DNA of 64,000 nt from Paucibacter aquatile (GTDB taxonomy: Bacteria > Pseudomonadota > Gammaproteobacteria > Burkholderiales > Burkholderiaceae_C), in assembly GCF_002885975.1 (NCBI RefSeq), contig NZ_POSP01000003.1, forward strand, positions 2,418,001 to 2,482,000, written 5' to 3'. This document shows positions 26,142 through 34,358 of this stretch, one piece after another. The stretch's first letter is position 1; the number at the start of each line of letters is the position of its first letter. A program made the translations under genes and the position numbers. The notes under the pieces are model-generated. The model was given only the letters and a program-made list of their open reading frames with translations, had not been told where the DNA came from and ran no database searches.

Positions 26142-27734
26142 TCAAGGCAGGGGGTAGACGTAGCTGGCGCCCACGCCCAGGGGGAAGCCCAGGGCCCAGA
26201 AACCCAGCAGGAAGGCTGTCCAGCCGACCAGCAGGGCCAGCGAATAGGGCAGCATCAGCGCGATCAGGGTGCCGATGCCGGCGCCCTTCACATACTTCTG
26301 GCAAAACACCACGATCAAGGGGAAGTAAGGCATCAGGGGCGTGATGATGTTGGTGGAGCTGTCACCGACACGGTAGGCCGCTTGGGTCAGGTCGGGCGAG
26401 ATGCCCAGCTGCATCAGCATCGGCACCATGATGGCGCCGATCAGCGCCCATTTGGCCGAGGCCGAACCAATCAGCAGATTGACCACGCTGGTCAGCAAGA
26501 CCATACCGATCAGGGTCACGCCCGTGGGGAAGGCCATGTCCTTGAGCCAGCTGGCGCCCTTGATGGCCAGCAAGGCCCCCAGGTTCGACTGACCAAAGGC
26601 GTAGATGAACTGCGCGCAGAAGAAGGCCATGACGATGTAGTAGCCCATGCCGCTCATGGCCTTGCTCATGCCTTTGACGATGTCGGCATGGCTCTGGATG
26701 CTGCCCGAGGCATAACCGTAGACCACGCCCGGGATCAGGAAGAACACAAAGATCAGCGCGACGATGGATTTCATCAACGGGGCCGCGGCCGCCGCCAGCT
26801 CGCCTGCCGGGCTGCGCCAGGCCGAATCCGCCGGCAGCACCGCCGCCACGAACAGGCCCGCGGCCACCAGCGTGGCCAGGCCGGCCATCAGCAGGCCGCG
26901 TTTTTCCTTGGCGCTCAGGGGCTCGATCTTGGGCAGCTCGGCCGGGTCACCATCCACCGCCGTGCTCTTGCGCAGGCGCGGTTCGATCAGCAGATCGGTC
27001 ACCGCCCAGCCCAGCAGCACGATCATCAGGGCCGAGGCGGAGGTGAAGTAGAAGTTGTTGAGCGGGTTGATGACGATGGCCGCCGCGCCCGGGTCAGCCG
27101 ACAGACGGGCCGCCACCTGGGTCAGGCCGGCGAGCAAAGGGTCCAGGCTGGACGGGATGAAAAAGGTGGCCGAGAAGCCACCCGACACCCCGGCAAAAGC
27201 CGCCGAAATGCCGGCCAGGGGGTGGCGGCCGGCGGCATAGAACATCACCGCGCCGAGCGGGATGACCAGCACATAACCCGCATCCACCGCGACATGGCTG
27301 AGGATGCCCACCGCGATCAACACCGGCGTCAGCAAGGCGCGTGCAGTGACGGCCAGGATGGCCCGCAAGCCGGCGTTGATGAAGCCGGTGTGCTCCGCCA
27401 CACCCAGGCCCAGCATGGCCACCAGCACCACACCCAGCGGCGCGAAGCCGGTGAAGTTGGTGACCAGGCCCGATGCAAAGGCGGCCAGGGCGGCACCCGA
27501 GAGCAGGTTCTTGATGGCGATGGGCTGCTGGCTGCGCGGGTCGATGTCGGTGAACTGCATGCTCGACATCCACCAGGACAGCAGCCAGACCAGCACCATC
27601 AGCAAGGCAAACAGAATGGCCGGATCGGGCAGCTTGTTGCCCAGACGCTCGACGGCATTGAGCGCGCGCGCCAGCGGCGACAAGGGAGGGTTGGCCGCAG
27701 TCGTGGGCGCTGCGGGCGGCGTGGGTGAGGTCAT
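26142..27734 (-). CDS. AbgT family transporter
   Basis: This 530-residue membrane protein has more than ten helices. Typical AbgT blocks are SHVAVDAGYVLVIPLG, GFSATFFIPSSLDPLLAGLT and YRVGDSSTNIITPLMPYF. The family imports p-aminobenzoyl-glutamate or exports sulfonamide-like compounds by proton motive force. The ATG at 27734 is preferred over upstream non-ATG codons because the added residues are not membrane- or family-like. No abgA/abgB peptidase genes are adjacent, so it may act as an efflux pump or solitary importer. Confidence 0.88.
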   Translation of the reverse strand: MTSPTPPAAPTTAANPPLSPLARALNAVERLGNKLPDPAILFALLMVLVWLLSWWMSSMQFTDIDPRSQQPIAIKNLLSGAALAAFASGLVTNFTGFAPLGVVLVAMLGLGVAEHTGFINAGLRAILAVTARALLTPVLIAVGILSHVAVDAGYVLVIPLGAVMFYAAGRHPLAGISAAFAGVSGGFSATFFIPSSLDPLLAGLTQVAARLSADPGAAAIVINPLNNFYFTSASALMIVLLGWAVTDLLIEPRLRKSTAVDGDPAELPKIEPLSAKEKRGLLMAGLATLVAAGLFVAAVLPADSAWRSPAGELAAAAAPLMKSIVALIFVFFLIPGVVYGYASGSIQSHADIVKGMSKAMSGMGYYIVMAFFCAQFIYAFGQSNLGALLAIKGASWLKDMAFPTGVTLIGMVLLTSVVNLLIGSASAKWALIGAIMVPMLMQLGISPDLTQAAYRVGDSSTNIITPLMPYFPLIVVFCQKYVKGAGIGTLIALMLPYSLALLVGWTAFLLGFWALGFPLGVGASYVYPLP

Positions 27735-27818
27735 GATGTGGAGGGGCTCAAAGCCCTTGAGGTTCAAGACAAAAAGTCTGCCGGCCCGGCCAATCCGCCG
27801 GGCTGCAGTCGGCGGCGA

Positions 27819-28655
27819 TCATGCCAGCAGATCGGCCCAGACGACCGCCTGTTTTTTCCAGCCGCGCGCATTGGGGTGGATCTCGTTCTTCCAATCGCCG
27901 CTGCTGCCGGTGCTGCCCGGCGCCGCAGGCTGCAGCAGGCCCGTGGTGGGCACGGCCGTCACGCCCGCATGCGCCTGGGCCCAACCCTGCACCACCGACT
28001 GAATGTCCTGGAACAAACCACGGGTGAGTGTGGGCCAGAGCGTGGGGTCGATCTGGTTTTTTACATAGGCCTGGTAGAGCCAGGGCCCGATCACGCCATC
28101 CAGCGCGGGCGCATTGCGCGCGGTGGGGGTGTCGTAGCCGTTCAGGAACATCGGCGTGTCGGCATTGAGCGGGCTGTCGCGCAGGGCCTGCACCATGGCG
28201 CTGAAATTGACGTCCAGGTAATGCCGCAGCAAGCTCAAGGCCTCGGGCCGGACGCAGGCATAGCCATCGCTGGGCAAGGGCTGGCCGGCCATGTCGCGCA
28301 GCAGGCCCTGGCCCGGGTTCGGGTCGCGTGCGGCATCGATGAAGTCATTGCCGCCGGCGCTGAAGAGCACGCCGTCAAAACGCTGCTGGCGCAGCCACCA
28401 GACGTAATCGCTCTGCATGGTCTGCTCGATGCGCTGCAGGGTCTGGCCCGAGGTGGAGATGTTGATGATCAGACAGCTCTGATCGCGCCGATTGAACTCT
28501 TGCACCAGGTAGTAGGGCAGCGAGCCCTGGGCCAAGGCGCTGGCGTCCATCCAGGAATCGCCCTCGGCCAGGTAGGTGCGTTGAAAAGGGCCTTTGCGAT
28601 CGACGCGCTCGGGGTGGGCCAGGTACTGCGCGCCGCTGATGAGAACGGAACTCAT
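27819..28655 (-). CDS. SGNH/GDSL hydrolase family protein
   Basis: This 278-residue protein has block I EGDSWMD (nucleophile Ser34), block III SAGGNDFID and block V NEIHPNARGW with the catalytic His, so the Ser-Asp/Glu-His set of SGNH hydrolases is complete. No signal peptide is present, suggesting a cytoplasmic esterase or lipase-like activity of unknown substrate. A strong ribosome-binding site (GAGGAGG) precedes the ATG. It is transcribed in the same direction as the MoaD-like gene 118 bp upstream and the AbgT gene downstream. Confidence 0.78.
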   Translation of the reverse strand: MSSVLISGAQYLAHPERVDRKGPFQRTYLAEGDSWMDASALAQGSLPYYLVQEFNRRDQSCLIINISTSGQTLQRIEQTMQSDYVWWLRQQRFDGVLFSAGGNDFIDAARDPNPGQGLLRDMAGQPLPSDGYACVRPEALSLLRHYLDVNFSAMVQALRDSPLNADTPMFLNGYDTPTARNAPALDGVIGPWLYQAYVKNQIDPTLWPTLTRGLFQDIQSVVQGWAQAHAGVTAVPTTGLLQPAAPGSTGSSGDWKNEIHPNARGWKKQAVVWADLLA

Positions 28656-28773
28656 GGATACGCCTCCTCGTCGGGCCGCAGGGGCCCAGTTTGTTCGGAG
28701 CGCACAGCCTCCAGCAAGCGCCATGGCGGCGCCAGACGGGCTTTCCCGAGGTCAGGTCAGCGAAGCGGCGCCC

Positions 28774-29058
28774 TCAGCCGCCGCTGAGGGCCAGCACCAC
28801 GGCCACGAGATCCTCGGCCGCGAGAGCGTGCTGCAGATCGCGCACCCCCAGGCCGTTGACGAAGATGCGCATATTGGCGCGCAGCAGCCCCTGCTCATCC
28901 ACCACCCGAAAGCGCAGGCCCGGGTGGCGCCGGTCGAGCGCATCGAAGAGCGAATCCAGCGTGCACAGGCCCTGAGCGTTCAGCGCCTCGGCCTGCGGCA
29001 GCTCGAACTGCAGCTGCGGCGCATAACTGCGCAGGGCGCCGGGCAGCATGAGCTTCAT
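28774..29058 (-). CDS. MoaD/ThiS-like beta-grasp protein ending in Gly-Gly
   Basis: This 94-residue protein has a beta-grasp-like alternation, the segment LLRANMRIFVNGLGVRDLQ characteristic of ThiS/MoaD proteins (IFVNG), and a C-terminal LALSGG ending in the diglycine that is adenylylated or thiocarboxylated in sulfur carriers. The start overlaps the BNR-repeat gene stop by 4 nt (ATGA), so the two are translationally coupled. No moeB/thiF partner is nearby. It may serve as a sulfur carrier or protein tag, which is inference from the C-terminus. Confidence 0.75.
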   Translation of the reverse strand: MKLMLPGALRSYAPQLQFELPQAEALNAQGLCTLDSLFDALDRRHPGLRFRVVDEQGLLRANMRIFVNGLGVRDLQHALAAEDLVAVVLALSGG

Positions 29059-30290
29059 GCCGGATAGGCCGGATCGTCCAGCTCGGCCACCTCGACGGCG
29101 TAGATCTCGGGCAGATGGCGGGCGATGTTCTGCCACTTCGCACCCTCATCGCGGCCGATCCAGAGCTCGCCCCCGGTGGTGCCGAGGTAAAGCGCCGGTT
29201 TGGCCTGCGCATCCACCGTCATGGCCTGGCGCTTGATGGTCCACCAGGCCTGGCTCTCGGGCAGGCCTTCATCGAGGCGCTGCCAGGTCTTGCCGGCATT
29301 GCGGGTGATGTAGGCGGCGGGCTGGCCGCCCGGCGCGGTGCGCGGCCAGACGTCTTGCCCGTCCATGGGAAAGACCCAGGCCGTGTCCGGGTCGCGTGGG
29401 TGCACCACCATGGGAAAGCCGATATCGCCCACGCGCTTGGGCATCTTGCGGCCGATGCGCTGCCAGACATCGTCCTCGGCCCGGCCCGTGCGGTCCAGGC
29501 GGTAGATGCCGCAGTGGTTCTGCTGGTAGAGCCGATCCGGCTGCGTGGGGCAGATGCGCAAGCAATGCGGGTCGTGGAAGGTGATGGTGTTCGGATCAAA
29601 GCCGCCCACCACTTCCATGCCCTGGATCAAAGGGCTCCAGCTGGCGCCGCCGTCGCGCGACTCATGGACGCCGCCGCCCGACATGCCGAAGTAGAGATGC
29701 TGCGGGTCACGCGGATCGACGATCACCGAATGCAGCTTGGGGCCGTCCGGCGTGCCGTCCTGGGCCGAGCCCATCCATTCACGGAACTGCGCGCTGTCGT
29801 TGACTGCAGGCAGGGGCTGCCAGCGCTCACCGCCATCGTCCGAGCGGAACAGGCCTTGCGGCGAGGTGCCCACATACCAAGTTCCCGGCTCGCTGGCATG
29901 GCCCGGCGTCAGCCAGAAGCTGTGGTCCACCGAGCGGGCGGGCAGCGTGCTGCCGGCCGGCGGCGCGGCAAAGGCGGGCGGCTGGGTTGCCTCCTTCCAA
30001 CTGCGCCCCAAATTGCTGGAGCGAAAAATCGTCGGGCCCAGATGCCCGGTCTTGGCCGCGGCCAGCAGGGTGCGGCCATCGCGCGGGTCCAGCACCAGAT
30101 GGCTGATGGTGTGGCCCAGGAAATGCGGGCCGTCCACCGTCCAGCTGCGACGCTTGGCATCGCTGTGGAACAGCCAGGCGCCCTTGCGCGTGGCCACCAG
30201 CACGACGATGCGGCGCGCAGGGCTGCTGGAGGTCTTGCGCGTGGTCTGGCGACTTGATGCGGGGGCGCGGACGGTGCGACTGGGGCTCAT
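29055..30290 (-). CDS. BNR/Asp-box repeat beta-propeller protein (sialidase-like)
   Basis: This 411-residue protein has at least four Asp-box repeats: RSSNLGRSW, RSDDGGERW, ESRDGGASW and ITRNAGKTW, spaced 60-100 residues apart, as in Vps10/sialidase-type propellers. There is no signal peptide and no sialidase Arg-triad or Tyr/Glu pair that I can identify, so enzymatic sialidase activity is not supported. AAGGAG lies 9 nt before the ATG. The 4-nt overlap with the MoaD-like gene implies a shared function; the same pairing is, as I recall, seen in other bacteria. Confidence 0.75.
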   Translation of the reverse strand: MSPSRTVRAPASSRQTTRKTSSSPARRIVVLVATRKGAWLFHSDAKRRSWTVDGPHFLGHTISHLVLDPRDGRTLLAAAKTGHLGPTIFRSSNLGRSWKEATQPPAFAAPPAGSTLPARSVDHSFWLTPGHASEPGTWYVGTSPQGLFRSDDGGERWQPLPAVNDSAQFREWMGSAQDGTPDGPKLHSVIVDPRDPQHLYFGMSGGGVHESRDGGASWSPLIQGMEVVGGFDPNTITFHDPHCLRICPTQPDRLYQQNHCGIYRLDRTGRAEDDVWQRIGRKMPKRVGDIGFPMVVHPRDPDTAWVFPMDGQDVWPRTAPGGQPAAYITRNAGKTWQRLDEGLPESQAWWTIKRQAMTVDAQAKPALYLGTTGGELWIGRDEGAKWQNIARHLPEIYAVEVAELDDPAYPA

Positions 30291-30661
30291 GACGGGGTCT
30301 CCTTGACGCGGGGTGAATTGCGATGAATGGGGTGGGGCAGGCCGAGCAACCGAGCGGCCGACGCCGCAGCGTACTGAATGGAATGCACAACAGACACGAC
30401 GAATGAGGGCCGCTTTCTTCGACAGGCCTCACACAAAAAGTTCAAGGCCAAGGCCGCGCCAACGGCCCCCCCTCGCGTCCACGGCCCGATTCTGTGCGCC
30501 GCCGACCTTCGCCGTCATGCGCGTTTGTGCCAGGGCAGCACCAGGCCAAAGCGCGGAGACTCGGGCCCGCCTACGCAGAGTTGATGAGCAGCAATCAAAT
30601 CACGCGGCAGCGCCTTGTCGATTTTCCCCAGCCCGCTTCGTCGTCTAAGTTCAAGAGCCCC
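30291..30661. other. Intergenic region, no gene seen
   Basis: About 370 bp lie between the divergent BNR-propeller gene and the octamer array. Short open frames here have no ribosome-binding site and no protein-like composition. It presumably holds promoters for both directions, but I cannot pick out a confident -35/-10 pair. Confidence 0.5.
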
Positions 30662-30773
30662 CTCACCTGTTCACCTGTTCACCTGTTCACCTGTTCACCT
30701 GTTCACCTGTTCACCTGTTCACCTGTTCACCTGTTCACCTGTTCACCTGTTCACCTGTTCACCCCTTCACCCC
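30662..30773. repeat. Octanucleotide tandem repeat, about 14 units
   Basis: Eleven perfect copies of TTCACCTG run from 30670 to 30757, flanked by degenerate units (CTCACCTG before; TTCACCCC and TTCACCCC after). The array stops 14 bp before the ATG of the glyoxalase-like gene, with CCGGAG in between as a possible ribosome-binding site. All three forward frames are free of stops and the reverse frames are not. The unit is nearly identical to the array at 20,014-20,093. Confidence 0.95.
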
Positions 30774-30787
30774 CGGAGCCCCTCCCC

Positions 30788-31210
30788 ATGCCCCCGCACC
30801 TCAAACAGATCTTCATCAGCCTGCCGGTCCAGAACCTGCCCGCCTCGATCGCCTTCTACCAAGCCCTGGGCTTCGAGCTGAACCCCCAGTTCAGCGATGC
30901 CGAAGGCGCTTGCATGGTCTGGAGCGAGACCATCCACACCATGCTGCTCAGCCACAGCAAATGGCGCAGCTTCACCGAGCTGCCCCTGCCACCCGCCGGC
31001 ACTGCCGGCCACATGCTCAACCTCTCGCTGCCCAGCCGCGAAGCCGTGGACGCCATGAACGAAGTGGCCCGAACCCAAGGCGGCCGCGCCGATGTGAACC
31101 CGGTGCAGGATCTGGGCTTCATGTATGCCCGCGACCTGGCGGATCCGGACGGGCATTTGTGGGGGGCGTTTTGGATGAATGCGGAAGGGGCGCCAGCAGC
31201 GGAGGACTGA
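30788..31210 (+). CDS. VOC superfamily (glyoxalase/bleomycin-resistance-like) protein
   Basis: This 140-residue protein has two beta-alpha-beta-beta-beta halves: QIFISLPVQNLPASIAFYQ at the start and LADPDGHLWGAFWMN at the end, the latter typical of the YaeR/PhnB-like VOC branch. Its metal ligand set is unclear, so the reaction is not predicted. It follows the octamer array directly, which probably occupies its promoter-to-leader region. Confidence 0.8.
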   Translation: MPPHLKQIFISLPVQNLPASIAFYQALGFELNPQFSDAEGACMVWSETIHTMLLSHSKWRSFTELPLPPAGTAGHMLNLSLPSREAVDAMNEVARTQGGRADVNPVQDLGFMYARDLADPDGHLWGAFWMNAEGAPAAED

Positions 31211-31591
31211 AACAGGGGCCGAGTCGGGTTGCCCCAAAAAACGAAGCCGGGGCGAAATTTCCGTGCCTCAAGAACAAGATCAGCCGGTTGAATTGCCAAG
31301 GCAAGGCAGGGCCGCGAACAGCTGAGCCAATCCCATCATCACCCGCCGCAGGACATGGTGGGCAGGATGCTTCGCCCATCAGTTCAAGCAGAAGCTGGCG
31401 CGAGTCGGCGACCGGTCAGTGACGGCATTGGATGCGTTCGGTTGGCACTCTCGAAGACCTTGAGGCGCTGCATTCAGCCCTGCGGAGCGCAGCGGCAGCC
31501 TTCGACTTGCGCAACTCGACAGCCTGAGGCTGTCATTCACAAGTCGCAGGTTTTTGCGGCATCGTGACTGCGTGCCGCGCGTCATCCCCAG
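31211..31591. other. Intergenic region between convergent genes
   Basis: About 380 bp without a convincing gene. The only structure I find is the nested hairpin at 31503-31546 listed separately. Base composition is lower in GC than the flanking host genes. Confidence 0.5.
31503..31555. terminator. Nested hairpin with T-run, possible terminator
   Basis: Outer arms CGACTTG (31503-31509) and CAAGTCG (31540-31546) enclose a perfect inner stem GACAGCC-TGA-GGCTGTC (31518-31534). Five Ts follow at 31551-31555. Its position between the convergent VOC gene and the small membrane protein gene fits a transcription terminator, although the T-run starts 5 nt after the stem. Confidence 0.45.
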
Positions 31592-31903
31592 TCACTGGAA
31601 CAGGCTGAGCATGAGCCATGTGCAAGCCGAGCACAAGAAGAGGAAAAAGCCGAGCTTGAAGGACATATACATGTCCTTGTTGAACTCAGCACGCAGCCAA
31701 GACAGCCAGTTGGGCTGAAACCAGAACCGGAGCGCATCAAGAAACTCTTGGCGCGAGCCAAAGATGGCTTTCCAAAACACGTAGTACATCGGTGCGCAAA
31801 GCAGCAGCGCGATAAGTCCTGGCTTGATGACTGCCTCCCTCAGAATCTCAGTGGCCGCAAAGCGTACACCACGGATGTCGCCGTGCCTTCGGGCTGGATC
31901 CAT
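31592..31903 (-). CDS. Small membrane protein, hypothetical
   Basis: This 103-residue protein starts at an ATG; an upstream GTG at 31948 would add 15 residues. It has two hydrophobic helices (GLIALLLCAPMYYVFW and LGFFLFLCSACTWLMLSLF) separated by a Trp/Phe-rich amphipathic loop (EFLDALRFWFQPNWLSW). No family is recognised. The start is uncertain because no clear ribosome-binding site is visible. Confidence 0.5.
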   Translation of the reverse strand: MDPARRHGDIRGVRFAATEILREAVIKPGLIALLLCAPMYYVFWKAIFGSRQEFLDALRFWFQPNWLSWLRAEFNKDMYMSFKLGFFLFLCSACTWLMLSLFQ

Positions 31904-32263
31904 CTCGCTCTGTTCCGCGGGCAGGCCCGCGCCGGCCGCCAAGTTCACACGCGAGTCGAGCGCAGACCGGTCGACCTTGCCGCAAAGCTGGGCAGGCTGT
32001 CCTCGTTTCGTTTTTGCGCTGAGGCTGAGCCAGGGCCTGCATCGAATCTGGCACGGGCGCCACCCGTTTCATCAAGTTCGAGTGTGTGTCCCACGGAATC
32101 CAATAGCGTCTCGCTTCCTTGCGTTGCGGCGAGTTGAATCTGCCGTTCACCGCCATGGCCTGCGTGGCGGATCTCTCCGGAGGAAATGAAAAGGGGCCAA
32201 GCCGCAAAACCTGACCCCCTGTCACTGAGCCCGTTGCCTCTTACGGCGGGCCAGATCAAGACG
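31904..32263. other. Intergenic region, no gene seen
   Basis: About 360 bp between the small membrane protein gene and the PEP-CTERM gene, both on the minus strand. Overlapping short open frames on the minus strand look like possible remnants, but none has a start signal or recognisable domain. Confidence 0.4.
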
Positions 32264-33457
32264 TCAGACCGCGTCGCGATGGCGGCCCGGCGCGCGACGG
32301 CGGGCCACCACGCCGAGCAGGCCGGCCAGCATCAGCGCCCAGCTTTGGGGCTCGGGCACGGCGCTGACTTCAAAGGCCATGAACTGGGTGCTTTGGTTGG
32401 CGGCAAAGTTGTTGTCCACGGCCAGCACCAGGGTGCGGTTGCCGTTGTCCAGGGTCTTGCCCCAGCTGATGGCCTCGACGTTGTCGAGGGTGATGCCCTG
32501 GTACTGAATCGCCATTTCCAGGAGCACTTCGCGGCTCATGGGCGTGACGCCATTGGCGCCATTCAAGCTGACGATGCCGCTCACATCGGTGGCGCCGGTG
32601 GTGTCGGTCAGCACCAGGCGGATGGTGTTGCCCACGCCCGAGGCGAAAGCGCGCTCCACGGCCAGGAAACGGGTATCGGACAGGGCCAGCAGCTCCGGCA
32701 GGCCGTTGTCGGGGCCGAAGGGCGCGCCGGGCGCGGCATCCACGGGGATGGGGGGCAGTTGGTAGGCGTATTGCGCGCCGGACTGGCCGGTAAGCGGGTT
32801 CAGCGCGGTGACGCGCACCGTGCTGCCCTTGCTCAGCGAGGTGATGTTGCCATCCTGGATCAGTGCGTCTTCATTGGCCGTCCACACCGTGCCATTGGGT
32901 GCAACGGTGAGGGCCTCGAACAGCTTGTTGCTGCGGCCGCCCGTGGTGGCGTTGTCCACGTAATTGAACATGGCGGGCGTGTTGAACTCGCGCACAAAAC
33001 TGCCGTCGGTCTTCATCTCGCGCACAAAGGGCTGGTAGCGCAGTTGGGGGTTGGCGTTCCAGTTGCCCTCGCTGGACCAGTAGAGGTTGCCATTGGGGGC
33101 CACGCGGATGCTTTCGGGGTCCACCGTGCGGGCGTTGGACGGGAAGGCGCTGCCATCGGGGCGCTTCATCGTGGTCTGGCTGTCAATGGTCACGGCCTTG
33201 AAGCCCGAGGCGTCGTAGTCCAGGTGCAGCTTGTAGAAGCGAGGCGTGCCGCGCTCACCGCCTCGGTCGTCCGAGATGGCGAAGTAGCTGCCATCGGCCG
33301 CGCGATCCAGCCCTGAAATGCCGCCGAACTCGACGCCTTGGAACTTTGTGCCCGTGGGCAGGGCGGTGCTGCCGATCAGGCGCAGCTGGAAGTCAGCCGC
33401 CTGGCAGCTGAACACGCTGCATGCCAAAGCCAGGGTAAGGAGCGCGCGGTGCTTCAT
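32264..33457 (-). CDS. Esterase-like/phytase-like beta-propeller protein with PEP-CTERM tail
   Basis: This 397-residue secreted protein has a signal peptide of about 20 residues (cleavage after CQA). The body FGGISGLDRAADGSYFAISDDRGG and DPESIRVAPNGNLYWSSEG matches the esterase-like activity of phytase family. The C-terminus VPEPQSWALMLAGLLG followed by RRR is a PEP-CTERM sorting signal, recognised by an exosortase rather than by the rhombosortase-like protease elsewhere in this window. It would be an exported, surface- or matrix-associated phosphoesterase-like protein. It is the left host neighbour of the 24.8-kb accessory block. Confidence 0.82.
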   Translation of the reverse strand: MKHRALLTLALACSVFSCQAADFQLRLIGSTALPTGTKFQGVEFGGISGLDRAADGSYFAISDDRGGERGTPRFYKLHLDYDASGFKAVTIDSQTTMKRPDGSAFPSNARTVDPESIRVAPNGNLYWSSEGNWNANPQLRYQPFVREMKTDGSFVREFNTPAMFNYVDNATTGGRSNKLFEALTVAPNGTVWTANEDALIQDGNITSLSKGSTVRVTALNPLTGQSGAQYAYQLPPIPVDAAPGAPFGPDNGLPELLALSDTRFLAVERAFASGVGNTIRLVLTDTTGATDVSGIVSLNGANGVTPMSREVLLEMAIQYQGITLDNVEAISWGKTLDNGNRTLVLAVDNNFAANQSTQFMAFEVSAVPEPQSWALMLAGLLGVVARRRAPGRHRDAV

Positions 33458-33553
33458 GATGAGAGGGCTTTCCGAATGGTTTGAAGAAACTCGCCCAGCC
33501 TAGCGACCGCCGATGAAGGTTTGGCTGTGCCCCGTGAGTCGAACAGATCAGGG

Positions 33554-33694
33554 TGTCGGATTGCGCTGAAGCTTGAACTGCGGCTTCCATCAAATCCAGT
33601 ACTTAGCGGTTGTTGTCCCATCCAGGCCAGAAGCCGTGTCTCGCCGAAGATTGAACTCGCGGCTTCTGGTCTCGTTGAAGTTTGAGTTCTTCGC
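33554..33694. repeat. Left end of element A with three repeat sites
   Basis: Site 1 follows the terminal TGTCGG (ATTGCGCTGAAGCTTGAACT). Site 2 starts 82 bp in (33636, GTGTCTCGCCGAAGATTGAA). Site 3 starts 116 bp in (33670, TCTCGTTGAAGTTTGAGTTC). They share a GAAG-TTGAACT-like core. The offsets and sequence align without gaps to the left end of element B. Confidence 0.75.
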
Positions 33695-33779
33695 TCAGCA
33701 ACTCGGGTGGCATCGCAGGCTAGATCCAGGTAAACGCAGCCAATGAGACTTTGTCTTGCTACCTGCGCCGGAAGCCAAA

Positions 33780-34223
33780 TCATTGCATCCGCGGGCGAGG
33801 GATCACCTTTACCGAGCAGGCCTGCACGCCTGTGACATCGACGCGCCCGCCCAGCACGACCAGTACCTCCCGTCGCCAAACTGCCTTACGCAGCGCATCG
33901 ACGGCGTGGTCATACGCCTCGCCTGACTCTTGAAGCGAGCCCAAAGTCGCGATATTCAGTTACCGACATATCACCTCGAGGACGTCGGAAGGCGTGGCGC
34001 TGCATGCCGTCACACTGGCGGAAGCGTCGATATAGCTGACACCAAGTCGAGGTCTGTCCCCATCTGTCGCCTTGTATAGCCGACGCACGATCTCAGCGAC
34101 GATGCTGCGACGCGTCTCGCCGTCTACCCGTCGGGGCCAAGCCTCGGAGGAAAATAAGCGTCCGGAATTTGCCGCCCCTTGCTCGGAAACACCGAAAACA
34201 CCAGCTTGGCGTGCGGTAGCCGG
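33780..34223 (-). pseudogene. Possible decayed gene near the left end of element A
   Basis: A minus-strand frame is open except for one TAA at 33960-33962. It reads protein-like on both sides: GETRRSIVAEIVRRLYKATD and LGVSYIDASASVTACSAT before the stop, GEAYDHAVDALRKAVWRREV after it. No start codon is left. It may be the remnant of a small cargo gene; I cannot name the family and chance is not excluded. Confidence 0.3.
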
Positions 34224-34358
34224 TCAAACCAAGTGCGAGGCGCGATCTGCTTCGTGCGGTTCCGGTATGTTCATGTGCAAGTTCACCTCCGCGTCATCCT
34301 GAGCGGCGCCGGGCGGCAACGATAATGCGCGCCAAAACGTTTGCGGCGGGAGGCGCGC

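Noticed and set aside
32264..33457. PEP-CTERM protein as a client of the rhombosortase-like protease
   Set aside because: PEP-CTERM tails are processed by exosortases; rhombosortases act on GlyGly-CTERM tails.
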